DNA of 64,000 nucleotides from Acidobacteriota bacterium (GCA_021781795.1 JAJXWA010000002.1:124001-188000); one strand, 5' to 3'; positions 15,362 to 25,918 are shown, numbered from the stretch's first letter. Numbers and translations: made by a program. Notes: generated by a model from the sequence alone, not told the origin.

Positions 15362-18300
15362 TTGACGAGAAGGCCGGTGGTGCGAAGGAGCATTCAGTGT
15401 TGGCTCGGCGTGCTGCTCACGGCTTGGCTCGTCTTCTGGGGCTTCACATCGACCAGCGATGCGCAGACGCGCACTCAAATCGTTCATCGGCGCGCGGCCA
15501 GTAAAGACACCTCACCTGGAGGGGAAATCTCCGGAATTGACCCATCGCCAGATCCCGCGTCTCAACTGGCTGGCCTGCGGGTGATTCGTATTTCTTTCGA
15601 AGGCGTGCCTGCAGCGCGATTGGCGCCCCTGCCCGATCATCTTGCACAGACCACTGGCGCGCCTCTCAGCGAGGCGAAGCTGGCAGCCAGCCTGCGCCAA
15701 CTCTACGCCACCGGGCTGTATGAAACCGTCGAAGCGACAGGCGTTCGTTCGGGGGACGGCGTGGCCTTGACATTTCGCGGCAAGCCCGCCATCTTCGTGG
15801 GCCGGGTGTCTGTTGAGGGCGCCAAAGGCGCAACCCTGAATACGCAGCTCGAATACGCAAGCAGACTCGCGGCAGGAACTCGATTCACGGCTGCTCGACT
15901 GACGGATGGATTGGCGCAGATGCGCGCGATGCTTGCGGACAATGGCTTTCATGAGCCAGTCATTACGAACACGCTGTCGGAACATCCTGAAGAGCAGCTC
16001 GTAGATATTGCATTCCATGTTGTCCCCGGTCCTCAGGCGCACGTTGGAAGTGTGCAGCTCACGGGCGATGCCGGAATGAGCGCGGATGATTTCAGACGGC
16101 TCGCAAAGCTGCACCGTGGCGCGCGGGTGGATCACGATACGACCAACCGCGCACTGTCAGGCGTTTTGAAACACTATCAAAAGAGAAATCATCTCGAGGC
16201 TGAGATTAAGCTCACCTCGCAGGCTTATGTCCCGGCAACCGACACATCGAATTTCAGCTTTTCCGCCAGCAGGGGCCCCATCGTTCGGGTGCGGTTGGAG
16301 GGAGCCAGTATCGATCCGGACCGGCTGAAGCGTGCCGTGCCTATATACGAGGAAGGAGCCGTAGATGAAGATCTGCTCAATGAGGGCGATCGCCGGCTGC
16401 GAAATTTCTTTCAGCGACAGGGTTACTTCGACGTGAAGGTAACGCACCAGCGACTCACTCCTCAAGCGAATGAAGTTGACATCGTGTTTCATGTCGAGCT
16501 CGGCGCAAGACGGCGGGTGGAGAAGGTCGGAGTATCGGGGAACCACTACTTTGACTCGGCCACGCTGAACGATCTACTAAGCGTGCGCGTGGCGGACTAC
16601 CTGGATCGCCATGGCAGCTACAGCCAGGCGCAGGTCTTGGCGGATGTGAGCGCTTTGCAGAGCGTCTATCGCAACAACGGGTTTTCCCAGGTAACTGTCA
16701 CTCCCACCGTGAGCGAGATACCGTCACGCCGTGGAGGCGCAAATCATAAACCATCGGGATTGTCCATCGTCTACAACATTGTGGAAGGCGCGCAACAACG
16801 CGTTGGCACGGTCAACTTTACCGGGAACGATCACGTTGCAACAAAGGATCTACTGGAGCTGATCAACACGGCGCCGGGTCAGTTGCTGTCGCCACAGAAT
16901 CTTGCCGGCGACCGTGACGCCCTGCTCACAGACTATCTGGCCCGAGGGTTTGAGCAGGCGGATGTAACTGTTTCACAGCAACCCGACGCTAGCGATGGAG
17001 GCCGGGTGGATGTGACCTTTCACATTCAGGAAGGCCAGCAGGTCTTCGTTCGCAACGTGCTGCTCACGGGACTTCACTTCACGCGCCCGTCAACTGTAGC
17101 GAGGGCCATTACTTTGCATCCTGGAGATCCTCTGAACCAATCAGCAATGGCGCAGACGCAAAGCAACCTCTACGACTTTGCATTGTTCAATGAAGTCAGG
17201 ATGGCAACACAAAACCCACGTGGCAGCGAACAGTTTAAGACTATCCTGGTGCAGACGACTGAGGCGCGGCGCTGGGCGCTCACCTACGGATTCGGGTTTG
17301 AGACGCAGACTGGTCAGCCGCAGAATAATTGCGCCGGCTTCAAGGTGACAGGCACACCCTGCAATCCAAACGGCAAAACGGGAATCAGCCCACGAGTTCT
17401 GGGCAGTGTTACGCGGAACAATCTGTTTGGCCGGGAGCAGTCTGCATCAATTCAGGGAACCTACGGCCTGCTGGAACAGGAGATTAATCTCGTCTACCAG
17501 AATCCGCACTTCCACGGTAACCGGAACATCGGCCTCACCTTCACAGGCGGATACGCAAACAGCCAGGATGTGACAACCTACGTCGCCTCCAAGCTGGACG
17601 CGGGCCTGCGCGTCACCGAGAACTTCAACTCGCCAAGCGCTGGAATTTCTCGCGCCAACACATTCATCTATGAATTCGACTTTCGGCGCGTCAAAGTCGC
17701 ATCCGATAGTTTGCAGGTTTACCCGGCCGCGATTCCTCAACTGGCTGCCGCAGTGCGCGTTGGAGGGCCAGGCTTCACGTGGATTCGTGATACGCGCGAT
17801 TCCCCTCTCGATGCGCACCGGGGAACCTATCTGAGCTTTCAGGAGTTTATCTCCAACCACACCTTCGGAGCAGAAGCTCAGTTCAACCGTCTTGATGTTT
17901 CACACTCAAACTATTTTGGCCTGGACCACGGACGAATTGTGCTGGCGCGCAACACGCGCTATGCGCAAGAGCGCGCCTACGGCCCGGCTTCAGACGAATT
18001 GATACCTCTGCCGGAGCGAATCTATGCCGGTGGCCCCATCTCGCTGCGCGGCTTTTCGGTCAACGCGGCCGGCCCCCGCGATCCGGAGACGGGTTTTCCG
18101 ATTGGCGGAGCCGGCGCCCTGATGAACAGCACCGAACTGCGCCTGCCTCCACCCAATCTGCCGTGGTTCGGCACCTCGCTGAGTTTTGTCGTCTTCCACG
18201 ACATGGGCAACGTGTTCACGAATGCAGGCGATGCGTGGGCGAGCATCGCCCGCCTGCGACAGCCCAATCGTGACGCCTGCAGAGTTCTGAACAACAGCGG

Positions 18301-18577
18301 CAACACCACGAACCTGAACAATCCGATTCCGAGCGGCCCCTCCACATCCACGGGAGTCCAGGGTCAGTGCAGCTTTGACTACTTCTCGCATGAGCCGGGC
18401 TTGGGCCTGCGCTATCACACTCCGGTGGGTCCCATCCGGCTCGACTTCAGCTACAACTTGAATCCGCCCATCTTCCCTGTCAACATTAATTACTCACTGA
18501 CGCGGCCTGCCTCTCAACCTCGAGTAGGTGAGGCGCGCCACTTCAACTTCATCTTCAGCCTGGGGCAGACGTTCTGA
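15362..18577 (+). CDS. BamA/TamA-family outer-membrane assembly protein with POTRA repeats
   Basis: About 1071 residues: signal peptide (basic TRRPVVRR then a hydrophobic core ending TSTSDAQT), several POTRA domains over roughly residues 60-620, and a C-terminal 16-strand Omp85 barrel with L-R-G-F in the RGF/IRGF position (SLRGFSVNAAGP) and a terminal phenylalanine (FSLGQTF). Omp85 proteins fold or insert outer-membrane proteins. Since tamB follows in the same operon, TamA is more likely than BamA. I chose the TTG at 15362 because GGGAGAG lies 6 bases upstream and it gives a good signal peptide; ATG at 15332 is the alternative. Confidence 0.85.
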   Translation: MTRRPVVRRSIQCWLGVLLTAWLVFWGFTSTSDAQTRTQIVHRRAASKDTSPGGEISGIDPSPDPASQLAGLRVIRISFEGVPAARLAPLPDHLAQTTGAPLSEAKLAASLRQLYATGLYETVEATGVRSGDGVALTFRGKPAIFVGRVSVEGAKGATLNTQLEYASRLAAGTRFTAARLTDGLAQMRAMLADNGFHEPVITNTLSEHPEEQLVDIAFHVVPGPQAHVGSVQLTGDAGMSADDFRRLAKLHRGARVDHDTTNRALSGVLKHYQKRNHLEAEIKLTSQAYVPATDTSNFSFSASRGPIVRVRLEGASIDPDRLKRAVPIYEEGAVDEDLLNEGDRRLRNFFQRQGYFDVKVTHQRLTPQANEVDIVFHVELGARRRVEKVGVSGNHYFDSATLNDLLSVRVADYLDRHGSYSQAQVLADVSALQSVYRNNGFSQVTVTPTVSEIPSRRGGANHKPSGLSIVYNIVEGAQQRVGTVNFTGNDHVATKDLLELINTAPGQLLSPQNLAGDRDALLTDYLARGFEQADVTVSQQPDASDGGRVDVTFHIQEGQQVFVRNVLLTGLHFTRPSTVARAITLHPGDPLNQSAMAQTQSNLYDFALFNEVRMATQNPRGSEQFKTILVQTTEARRWALTYGFGFETQTGQPQNNCAGFKVTGTPCNPNGKTGISPRVLGSVTRNNLFGREQSASIQGTYGLLEQEINLVYQNPHFHGNRNIGLTFTGGYANSQDVTTYVASKLDAGLRVTENFNSPSAGISRANTFIYEFDFRRVKVASDSLQVYPAAIPQLAAAVRVGGPGFTWIRDTRDSPLDAHRGTYLSFQEFISNHTFGAEAQFNRLDVSHSNYFGLDHGRIVLARNTRYAQERAYGPASDELIPLPERIYAGGPISLRGFSVNAAGPRDPETGFPIGGAGALMNSTELRLPPPNLPWFGTSLSFVVFHDMGNVFTNAGDAWASIARLRQPNRDACRVLNNSGNTTNLNNPIPSGPSTSTGVQGQCSFDYFSHEPGLGLRYHTPVGPIRLDFSYNLNPPIFPVNINYSLTRPASQPRVGEARHFNFIFSLGQTF

Positions 18578-19353
18578 TGGCACGGCGCTGCATGAACGAA
18601 AGAGAGACAGTCGCGAGGCGGTTCGGGAGAACGCTCCTCGGCGCCTGCGCTGCCTTCGTCGTGTCTCACGCAGCGTTCGCGCAAAGTCAGTCAGTCGCAC
18701 CCGTAGTTCTGGATCGCGTAGTCGCCGTGGTCAATAACGAAGCGATCCTTGCCAGCGATCTTGAAAACGAGATTCAACTTTCTGCGCTCGAACCAAGTGG
18801 AAAATCTGGTACAACCGAGACACAACTAGACGCTCTGCAGCGACTCATCAGCAGGGCGCTTATTCGTCAACAGATGAACGAAGAAGGCGCGCAGGTGGAT
18901 TCAATTTCTCCCGCAGAGATTGCGGAACGTCTGCTACTTCTTCGCAAAGATTTGCCCGACTGCTCCAGATTCGGATGTCAGACCGAAACCGGATGGAACG
19001 AGTTTCTGCACAGCCACGACCTGACCGCAGATGAAGTCAACGACTATCTCCGGAACAGGCTGGCGATCCTGCACTTCATCGAGCTGCGCTTTCGTTCAGG
19101 AATCCGCATCTCGCACGAGGAGGTTGAAAGCTACTATCACGACATGCTCGTGCCGCAATATGCGCAGGGTGAGAAGCCGCCTCCGGTTGACCAGGTCGAG
19201 CCGCGCATTGAGGAGATTCTTCTTCAACAACGCGTGAATGCGCTCTTTACTGACTGGCTCGATAATCTTCGCAAGCAGGGCCAGATTGAAGTGCTGGACC
19301 CTCAACTGGAAAGTGCCATGACTGCTTCGGCTGCAGGAACTGGAACCCGATGA
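18577..19353 (+). CDS. SurA N-terminal-domain periplasmic chaperone-like protein without PPIase domain
   Basis: 258 residues with a signal peptide (cleavage near SHAAFAQS). VLDRVVAVVNNEAILASDLENEI is the classic opening of SurA/PpiD/PrsA-type N-terminal domains. Helical sequence follows to the end, without a parvulin (rotamase) domain. It is probably a periplasmic chaperone for outer-membrane protein precursors; lack of the isomerase domain is consistent with chaperone-only function. Stop/start overlaps couple it to the Omp85 gene upstream (TGATG) and to tamB downstream (ATGA). Confidence 0.8.
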   Translation: MARRCMNERETVARRFGRTLLGACAAFVVSHAAFAQSQSVAPVVLDRVVAVVNNEAILASDLENEIQLSALEPSGKSGTTETQLDALQRLISRALIRQQMNEEGAQVDSISPAEIAERLLLLRKDLPDCSRFGCQTETGWNEFLHSHDLTADEVNDYLRNRLAILHFIELRFRSGIRISHEEVESYYHDMLVPQYAQGEKPPPVDQVEPRIEEILLQQRVNALFTDWLDNLRKQGQIEVLDPQLESAMTASAAGTGTR

Positions 19354-22300
19354 GCATGATGCATGCACTTGAAGCAATGCGTCGGAAGCGGCGAATGCTA
19401 ATCGCCGGGGGTGTCGCGCTGGCGGTCTTTGCGCTCATTGTGGCGGCAACAGTCATTTGGTTCAACTCCGCGTCCGGCGAAGACTTCGTACGTAGAAGGG
19501 TGGTTGCGCGCATCGAGGCTGCTCTGGGAGGCCGCATTGAGGTGCAGGCTTTCCATTGGCGATTGCTTCACCTGGAAGCAGACGCGGAAGGCATCGTGGT
19601 TCACGGCCGAGAACGCGCAGAGGAGGCTCCCTATGCGAGCATCGATGCGTTGCGCATCCAGATTAGTATTCTCAACCTCTTGAGTCCGCACATCGAGTTA
19701 CGCGCGCTCAATATCGTCCACCCCGTCCTCCACGTCATCGTGTATCCCGATGGAACGACCAACCAGCCAAAGCCGGGACGCCCGGCAACGTCGCAAAGGC
19801 CGTTGCTGGATACTTTCTTTGACCTGAAAGCAGGCAGCATCACCGTGGAGCACGCTGTGGTGGACTATGACAATCGAGCCGCCGCTTTTGATTTTCAAAA
19901 CCGTCAGGCGCCCCTTGACCTGAGAGCGACAGATGCATCTCTTCGTCTGGCTTACGAGCCAGCCCAGAAAGGATCTCCCGAACTCTACCGCATTGCGCTG
20001 TCTGCGCAGGACCTCCAATTGCTGCGAGGCACCGAGGCGCATCCATTGCACAAGCCCGTGCATGGCGCCGTCGAGGCATTGCTCGATTGCACTCGAAATA
20101 ATCTCTATCTTCGTTCATTGCGCGTCACCGCCCGCAGCAAAGACGCCGGCGAAAGAACGCTGACAGCGCAAGGTGAAATGCGCAACTTTGCCCGTCCCAG
20201 TTGGGAAGGAACAATCCAGGGCGATCTCGATATGCGCCTTCTCGAAGCCTTCACCGGCTATCCAAATGCACCGGAGGGCATCGCCAGCCTGCATATGGCG
20301 GCAAGCGGTTATGACGGCCAATTTCACGTGGATGGGCCGGTCCATATTGAGAATGGCGCGTACGTTGCTCCGGGAGTTGATGCGCGCCGGGTACGACTCG
20401 ACGCGGTCGTGCATGCCGATCCGAATCAGCTGATCATCCGCTCAGTGGTGGCGCAGCTTGCACAAGGCGGCGAGTTGAAAGGCGAAGTCGCACTCGACCA
20501 CTGGCTCCCGCCCATTCCAGGGAGCACGGTACTGGAGCAGGCGACTCCAACTCCGGCCAAGCATTTCTGGCAGCGCCGTAAGCGTCCAACTGCGAAGACC
20601 GCGCCAACCGCGCCTTCCACGCAGCCTTTGCCTCTTCTGGTCAATGGAAAAGTAACGGCCGAATTCGAAGACATGCCGATCGACACAGTCATGGACATCG
20701 TGGGCAAGGGCCCTTTTGAGCGGATGGGCATGGATGCACACATCGACGGACCTGCGACCGCAACGTGGACCAAGGGCGACGTGGGCACACTGGAAGTGGC
20801 AGCAAGACTGAACGTCTCCAGCCCTGGCCCATCGCCAGCAGGCGAAGTACCCGTCGCCGGAATGATTGACGGGACCTACACCCAGAGGGATGGCGCAGTC
20901 GACCTTCGCGCGCTTCATCTTGCGATGCCAGGGAGTTCCGTCGATGCGCAAGGCCACCTCGGGGCCTTCCCGATGACCAGTCCGTCTGTAATCTCCATCG
21001 ACGTGCATTCACGCAATCTTGCCGAGTTCGACAAGCTTCTGCGCGACATGGGCCTCGCGCGAGACGGGAAGACGGGCAGCGCGGCGCTGCCCGTCTCTCT
21101 CGGCGGTAGGGCAGATTTTTCAGGGACCTGGACCGGGTCCCTGCTGGACCCGCATCTGAGCGGCGAGCTATCGGCAAATGACCTGACGGTTGAAGTTCCT
21201 CGGCGCGCAACCGATGCGAAGGGCGCATCGGCATTTGTCCATCTCGATGTATTGCATGCGAAAGGGAGCTACTCGGCAAACAGGATCACAATCGACCGCG
21301 CAGACTTGCGCCACGGCGAAGCGACACTACAAGTGAGCGGGAATCTGACCGCTGCGATGACGCGTACTCCTGGCATTCCCGGCTTCAACGATGGCTCCAC
21401 CCTTCATGCGAAGGTTGAAGCGAACCAGATCAAAGCGGACGATCTGCTGCCCCTGCTGGGGATGAGCCTTCCTGTGCACGGCCAGTTAAGCGGGACAATC
21501 CACGCGGATGGGGTTCTCCACGCGCTCGAAGGTTCGGGCACACTGGATCTCGACAAAGGAACCATCTGGAATCAAGCCATCGCTCGGATCAGCGTTCAGG
21601 GCAAGCTGGCCAACCAGACCCTGCAGTTGAACGCGCTCAATATCAGCGATGGAGCGGCGAAGGCGACGGGAAGTGGAACCTATAACCTGCAGACCCGTCA
21701 GTTCCAGGTGGAGGCGCGCGGCAGCAACATACAGCTCGCGCAGATCCAGCGTGTGCAGGAATCCAACCTCGGCGCAAGCGGCGTGCTGAACTTTCAGATC
21801 ACAGGAAACGGTTCCTACGACGATCCGCATCTGTCCGGCTCGGGGACTCTGCATTCTCTGATTGTGCGAGGAGAAGAAATAGGCGATGTGGACCTGGCTG
21901 CGCGCACACAGAATCATGCGCTTCTGTATGACGTACAGACGCGCTTTGCGTCCGCCATGCTGCAGGGGCATGGACAGACGGAACTCCGCGAACCATTCGA
22001 GACAACGACAACGGTGCAGCTCTCGCAGTTCGACATTGGCGCTCTGCTGAAGATGGCCCACGTTCAGGGTCTTTCCGGCAAGTCCTCGCTCGCAGGAACG
22101 ATCCAGATTCAGGGACCCTTGAGCAAGCCGGAGGAGCTACGCGGAGATGCGCAACTGCGTACCGCGGAGGTGACGGTCAGCGGTGTGAATCTTCGCAGCG
22201 AAGGTCCACTGCACGCCTCCCTCGCCGATGAAAAGATCGTGCTGGACCCGGTCCATATCACCGGCGAAGAAACTGATCTCCGCGCCGGAGGCACGATTGA

Positions 22301-23594
22301 CCTGAGGGCCAGGCGACAGCTCAACCTGGATGCAGATGGCGCAATCAACCTAAAGCTGGCCGAGACTCTCGATCCTGATCTCACTGCAAGTGGGATGACG
22401 CGTTTTGAAGTTCAGGCGCGCGGCACGATGGAGAATCCTCGGCTGACAGGCCGGATTCAATTTGAGAATGCATCTCTGGCGTTGCAGGACCTGCCCAATA
22501 GCCTGAGCCAGCTACAGGGAACACTGGTCTTTAACCAGAACCGGCTCGAGGTCCAGTCGCTCACGGCGCGCACCGGCGGCGGCTCGCTGAGCGTAGGCGG
22601 CTACCTCGCATATCAAAACGGTCTCTTTGCCGCGCTCAGCCTCACTGGCCAGGGGGTCAGAGTGCGCTACCCAGACGGCGTAAGTTCGCTTGCCGATGCG
22701 AATCTGCAGTTGCAGGGAACACCGAACAGCCTATTACTGAGCGGCCGCGTGCTCGTCACCCGCTTTACGGTAAGTCCTGATCTCGACATAGCGAGTCTGG
22801 CAAGTCAGGCTGCGAAGGTCCAGCCGGTCATCCCTGCCGATTCTCCGTCCAATCACATCCGTCTCGACGTCAGAATTCAGTCGTCGCCGCAGCTCAACTT
22901 TCAGAACGCCTATGCGAAGCTGGCCGGCGACATCGATCTGCGGCTGCGCGGTACACTGGCCACGCCCTCGCTGCTAGGCCGCATCTCGATCACCGAAGGC
23001 AGCGCCACAATTGCCGGAACACGCTATGACATGCAAAGGGGCGACATCACGTTTACAAACCCGGTGCGCATTGAGCCGACGATCGACTTAAACGCCTCAG
23101 CGCGGGTAGAAGACTACGACATCGCGCTGGGCATTCACGGGCCGCTAAATAAGATGTCGGTGACATATCGCAGCGACCCTCCACTGCCAGAGTCGGACGT
23201 GGTAGCGCTGCTGGCACTGGGCCGGACACAGAATCAGGAACGGCTGTACACCCAGCAGCAGGAACAGCTGGCATCGAACCCCGCAACAGATGCCCTGCTC
23301 GGTGGCGCGCTGAACGCTACGGTCAGCAGCCGCGTGCAGAAGCTCTTCGGAGCCGGCTCCGTCAAAGTGGACCCCAGCTACCTCGGCCTTCTCGGCAACT
23401 CGACTACGCGCATCACGGTGGAGGAACAGGTGGGCCGCAATGTGACGCTTACCTGGGCAACGGATGTGGATACAACTGCGCAGCAGTTGCTGCAGGCCGA
23501 AATTGCCATCAATCGGCATGTCTCCCTGCTCATTGCGAGGGACGAGTCCGAAGTCTTTTCCATGGTCATTAAGGCGACCCGTCGCTATCGATAG
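19350..23594 (+). CDS. tamB: TamB-family translocation/assembly protein
   Basis: 1414 residues. A basic N-terminus (RRKRR) and one TM anchor at about residues 14-38 are followed by a very long beta-rich region of the AsmA/TamB type. The conserved C-terminal TamB (DUF490) domain includes GDITFTNPVRIEP and the later PLPESDVVALLALGR. TamB bridges inner and outer membranes and is linked to outer-membrane protein assembly and anterograde phospholipid transport. It is the last gene of the coupled Omp85-SurA_N-TamB set. Confidence 0.9.
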   Translation: MSMMHALEAMRRKRRMLIAGGVALAVFALIVAATVIWFNSASGEDFVRRRVVARIEAALGGRIEVQAFHWRLLHLEADAEGIVVHGRERAEEAPYASIDALRIQISILNLLSPHIELRALNIVHPVLHVIVYPDGTTNQPKPGRPATSQRPLLDTFFDLKAGSITVEHAVVDYDNRAAAFDFQNRQAPLDLRATDASLRLAYEPAQKGSPELYRIALSAQDLQLLRGTEAHPLHKPVHGAVEALLDCTRNNLYLRSLRVTARSKDAGERTLTAQGEMRNFARPSWEGTIQGDLDMRLLEAFTGYPNAPEGIASLHMAASGYDGQFHVDGPVHIENGAYVAPGVDARRVRLDAVVHADPNQLIIRSVVAQLAQGGELKGEVALDHWLPPIPGSTVLEQATPTPAKHFWQRRKRPTAKTAPTAPSTQPLPLLVNGKVTAEFEDMPIDTVMDIVGKGPFERMGMDAHIDGPATATWTKGDVGTLEVAARLNVSSPGPSPAGEVPVAGMIDGTYTQRDGAVDLRALHLAMPGSSVDAQGHLGAFPMTSPSVISIDVHSRNLAEFDKLLRDMGLARDGKTGSAALPVSLGGRADFSGTWTGSLLDPHLSGELSANDLTVEVPRRATDAKGASAFVHLDVLHAKGSYSANRITIDRADLRHGEATLQVSGNLTAAMTRTPGIPGFNDGSTLHAKVEANQIKADDLLPLLGMSLPVHGQLSGTIHADGVLHALEGSGTLDLDKGTIWNQAIARISVQGKLANQTLQLNALNISDGAAKATGSGTYNLQTRQFQVEARGSNIQLAQIQRVQESNLGASGVLNFQITGNGSYDDPHLSGSGTLHSLIVRGEEIGDVDLAARTQNHALLYDVQTRFASAMLQGHGQTELREPFETTTTVQLSQFDIGALLKMAHVQGLSGKSSLAGTIQIQGPLSKPEELRGDAQLRTAEVTVSGVNLRSEGPLHASLADEKIVLDPVHITGEETDLRAGGTIDLRARRQLNLDADGAINLKLAETLDPDLTASGMTRFEVQARGTMENPRLTGRIQFENASLALQDLPNSLSQLQGTLVFNQNRLEVQSLTARTGGGSLSVGGYLAYQNGLFAALSLTGQGVRVRYPDGVSSLADANLQLQGTPNSLLLSGRVLVTRFTVSPDLDIASLASQAAKVQPVIPADSPSNHIRLDVRIQSSPQLNFQNAYAKLAGDIDLRLRGTLATPSLLGRISITEGSATIAGTRYDMQRGDITFTNPVRIEPTIDLNASARVEDYDIALGIHGPLNKMSVTYRSDPPLPESDVVALLALGRTQNQERLYTQQQEQLASNPATDALLGGALNATVSSRVQKLFGAGSVKVDPSYLGLLGNSTTRITVEEQVGRNVTLTWATDVDTTAQQLLQAEIAINRHVSLLIARDESEVFSMVIKATRRYR

Positions 23595-23665
23595 GCCAAC
23601 CTGCGACCGACATTTACAGATTTGTAAACTTTGCCGCCGCTGCTGATGTGTAGAATCGGGCCACC

Positions 23666-24004
23666 ATGCTGGCCGAAGCACCACTAACTTTTGAGAAGCG
23701 TGCGGCCCGATCTGCAGGAAGCATTATCTTTTCCCTTTGCGGGCCGCTCACACTCAGAAACCTATTTGATCTGCAGACAGCACTCCGTCAGAATCCCGCT
23801 AAAGATCGCTGCATCCTGGACCTGAGCGGCGTACCTTATAGGGACTCTGCCGGCATCGGCCTGGTCATGAACCACTTTGTGCACTGCCAGAATCACGGCG
23901 GACGGATGATTGTCGCGGGAGTATGCCCTCGCATTATGGAATTGTTCCGGCTCACGCACATCGATAAGGTGCTCCCTCAAGCCTCTGCAGTGGAGGAAGC
24001 CTAA
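23666..24004 (+). CDS. STAS-domain protein (anti-sigma antagonist-like)
   Basis: 112 residues forming a single STAS domain with the phosphorylation-site region VPYRDSAGIGLV (D-S-A-G). It is a second such protein in the window but without an adjacent RsbW-like kinase. It follows tamB after 71 bases; the Shine-Dalgarno is weak. Partner unknown. Confidence 0.8.
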   Translation: MLAEAPLTFEKRAARSAGSIIFSLCGPLTLRNLFDLQTALRQNPAKDRCILDLSGVPYRDSAGIGLVMNHFVHCQNHGGRMIVAGVCPRIMELFRLTHIDKVLPQASAVEEA

Positions 24005-24075
24005 GGCAGTGCTTGACCCGTTGCAATCCGTGACTGCCACTGCGCCCTCAAGTACACTTGTGAGGGGTAAAGGCA

Positions 24076-24939
24076 GTGGACCTTGTGGCTAAAACGCGGA
24101 CGACGCTAGAGATGATCAAGTGGGAGCACTCGATCTTCGCACTGCCGTTTGCTTTGACAGCAACGATCCTGGCCGCGAACGGCCTGCCGTCTCTGCGCAC
24201 GCTTGGGTGGATTCTCGCCGCAATGGTGACGGCGCGCTCCAGCGCGATGGCGTTTAACCGCTGGGCCGATGCCGAACTGGACGCCGCCAACCCGCGCACC
24301 AAGAGCCGGGCCATTCCAGCCGGTCTTCTTACACGTGAATTTGTCCTGGGCTTCACCGTCCTGATGGCGCTCGCATTTGTCCTTTCCGCTGCGGAACTGA
24401 ATCGTCTTACGTTGTACCTGTCGCCGCTTGTGCTGCTCGTTCTGATGGGCTACAGCTACATGAAGCGAGTGACGCGCTGGTCGCATCTGGTGCTTGGGCT
24501 GGCGCTGGGACTCGCGCCTGCGGCGGCATGGATCGCCGTACGTGGAAGTCTGGATGCGCGCATTCTTGTGCTCACTGGAGCAGTGACCCTCTGGGTAGGC
24601 GGATTCGACGTGCTCTACGCATGCCAGGATTTTGAGCATGATCGCACAGCCGGCCTGCACAGCCTTCCGCAGGCCATTGGCATTCCAGCAGCATTCTGGG
24701 CGGCACGGCTGATGCATCTCGCAATGCTCTGCCTGCTCGTCTGGCTCGGCTTGCTCTTTCGATTCGGCATCGCAGGCTGGCTGGGAGTGGCTGCAGTTTG
24801 CATGCTGCTTTGCTACGAACACTCAATTGTGTCTCCAAGGGATCTGCGACGGCTCGACGCAGCCTTCTTCACCATGAATGGCGTCATTGCAATGGTGTTT
24901 TTTGGATTTGTCGCCACTGATCTGTGGCTGCGGAGGTAG
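24076..24939 (+). CDS. UbiA-family polyprenyltransferase (menaquinone-type, MqnP-like)
   Basis: 287 residues with about eight TM segments. The first prenyl-diphosphate motif appears as N-R-W-A-D-A-E-L-D (N-x2-x-D-x3-D) at about residue 61 and the second as D-V-L-Y-A-C-Q-D-F-E-H-D at about residue 178. It attaches a polyprenyl chain to an aromatic or futalosine-derived ring in quinone synthesis. GTG start with AGGGG 8 bases upstream. The UbiD-like decarboxylase at 42.6-44.3 kb could act in the same pathway. Confidence 0.85.
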   Translation: MDLVAKTRTTLEMIKWEHSIFALPFALTATILAANGLPSLRTLGWILAAMVTARSSAMAFNRWADAELDAANPRTKSRAIPAGLLTREFVLGFTVLMALAFVLSAAELNRLTLYLSPLVLLVLMGYSYMKRVTRWSHLVLGLALGLAPAAAWIAVRGSLDARILVLTGAVTLWVGGFDVLYACQDFEHDRTAGLHSLPQAIGIPAAFWAARLMHLAMLCLLVWLGLLFRFGIAGWLGVAAVCMLLCYEHSIVSPRDLRRLDAAFFTMNGVIAMVFFGFVATDLWLRR

Positions 24940-24944
24940 GGCGG

Positions 24945-25883
24945 ATGTCGGCTGAGACCGTTTCGCGTGATGCTGCAGCGGCGCTCTGGTACGTTTCACG
25001 CAGGCAAGGGCAGCCGCCACGTGAAGCAATCGAAACTCCGGGCGAGGTTCCCGGCGGAAATGGATTGCGCGTCGGAATCCAGGGCGAACCCGGATCGTTT
25101 AGTCATCAGGCGGCCAAGCAACTGATGGAGACTTGCAAGGTCGTGCCGTTCGCATTGTCTGCGGATGTGTTTACGGCGCTCGCCGGCGAGCAGATCGATG
25201 CGGCCGTGATTCCAATAGAAAACAGCCTCGCGGGATCGGTGGTGGAGCACTTTGACCTTCTGCTTACGCACGACGTGTGCGTAGAACAGGAGACGCTGCT
25301 CCGGATTCATCACAACCTGATCGCTCTGCCAGGCGTCGACATCTCTGGCATTGAGCGCGTCTTCTCACATCCCGTTGCGTTGGCGCAGTGCCGGGACTTT
25401 CTTGCCGATCACCCGCGGATGGAAGCGTTCTCGTTCTATGACACAGCCGGAAGCGTGAAACAGCTCGTCGAACTGCAGGATCACCACGCCGCGGCCATCG
25501 CCAGTGCAGCGGCAGCGGCCTACTATGGCGCTCAAATCCTTGCGGCGAACATTGAAGACAATCGCGAGAACTTCACGCGATTCTTCCTGGTGCGCCGGCG
25601 TAAAGATGCGCAGACACGGGCCGGCGCCAACAAGGTCAGCATCGCATTCTCGTTGGAAAACCGGCCCGGCTCCCTGGTAGCCGCACTCGCCGATTTGTCG
25701 AGTCTTGGCACCAATCTCACGAAGATTGAGTCACGGCCGGTCCACGGCAAGCCATGGGAGTACATCTTCTATGTAGACTGCCAGATCCGGGATGCGGATG
25801 AGGCAGACCTCTCTGTGAAGGCACTCGCTCCACACTGTGCAATGGTGAAGGAGCTGGGACGTTATCCTGAGGCCGCCCGGTAA
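24945..25883 (+). CDS. pheA: Prephenate dehydratase PheA
   Basis: About 312 residues. The prephenate dehydratase domain (from GIQGEPGSFSHQAA at about residue 43) includes IPIENSLAGSVVEH and the catalytic T-R-F motif in ENFTRFFLV; an ACT domain at about 215-295 includes ENRPGSLVAALADL and the E-S-R-P phenylalanine-binding element. It converts prephenate to phenylpyruvate with feedback by phenylalanine through ACT. No chorismate mutase domain. The ATG at 24945 follows GGAGG; it starts 5 bases after the UbiA stop, so the pair is likely co-transcribed. Confidence 0.93.
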   Translation: MSAETVSRDAAAALWYVSRRQGQPPREAIETPGEVPGGNGLRVGIQGEPGSFSHQAAKQLMETCKVVPFALSADVFTALAGEQIDAAVIPIENSLAGSVVEHFDLLLTHDVCVEQETLLRIHHNLIALPGVDISGIERVFSHPVALAQCRDFLADHPRMEAFSFYDTAGSVKQLVELQDHHAAAIASAAAAAYYGAQILAANIEDNRENFTRFFLVRRRKDAQTRAGANKVSIAFSLENRPGSLVAALADLSSLGTNLTKIESRPVHGKPWEYIFYVDCQIRDADEADLSVKALAPHCAMVKELGRYPEAAR

Positions 25884-25918
25884 TGGCTGAGCAGGCCTGC
25901 ACAGAGCACAACAAAAAC

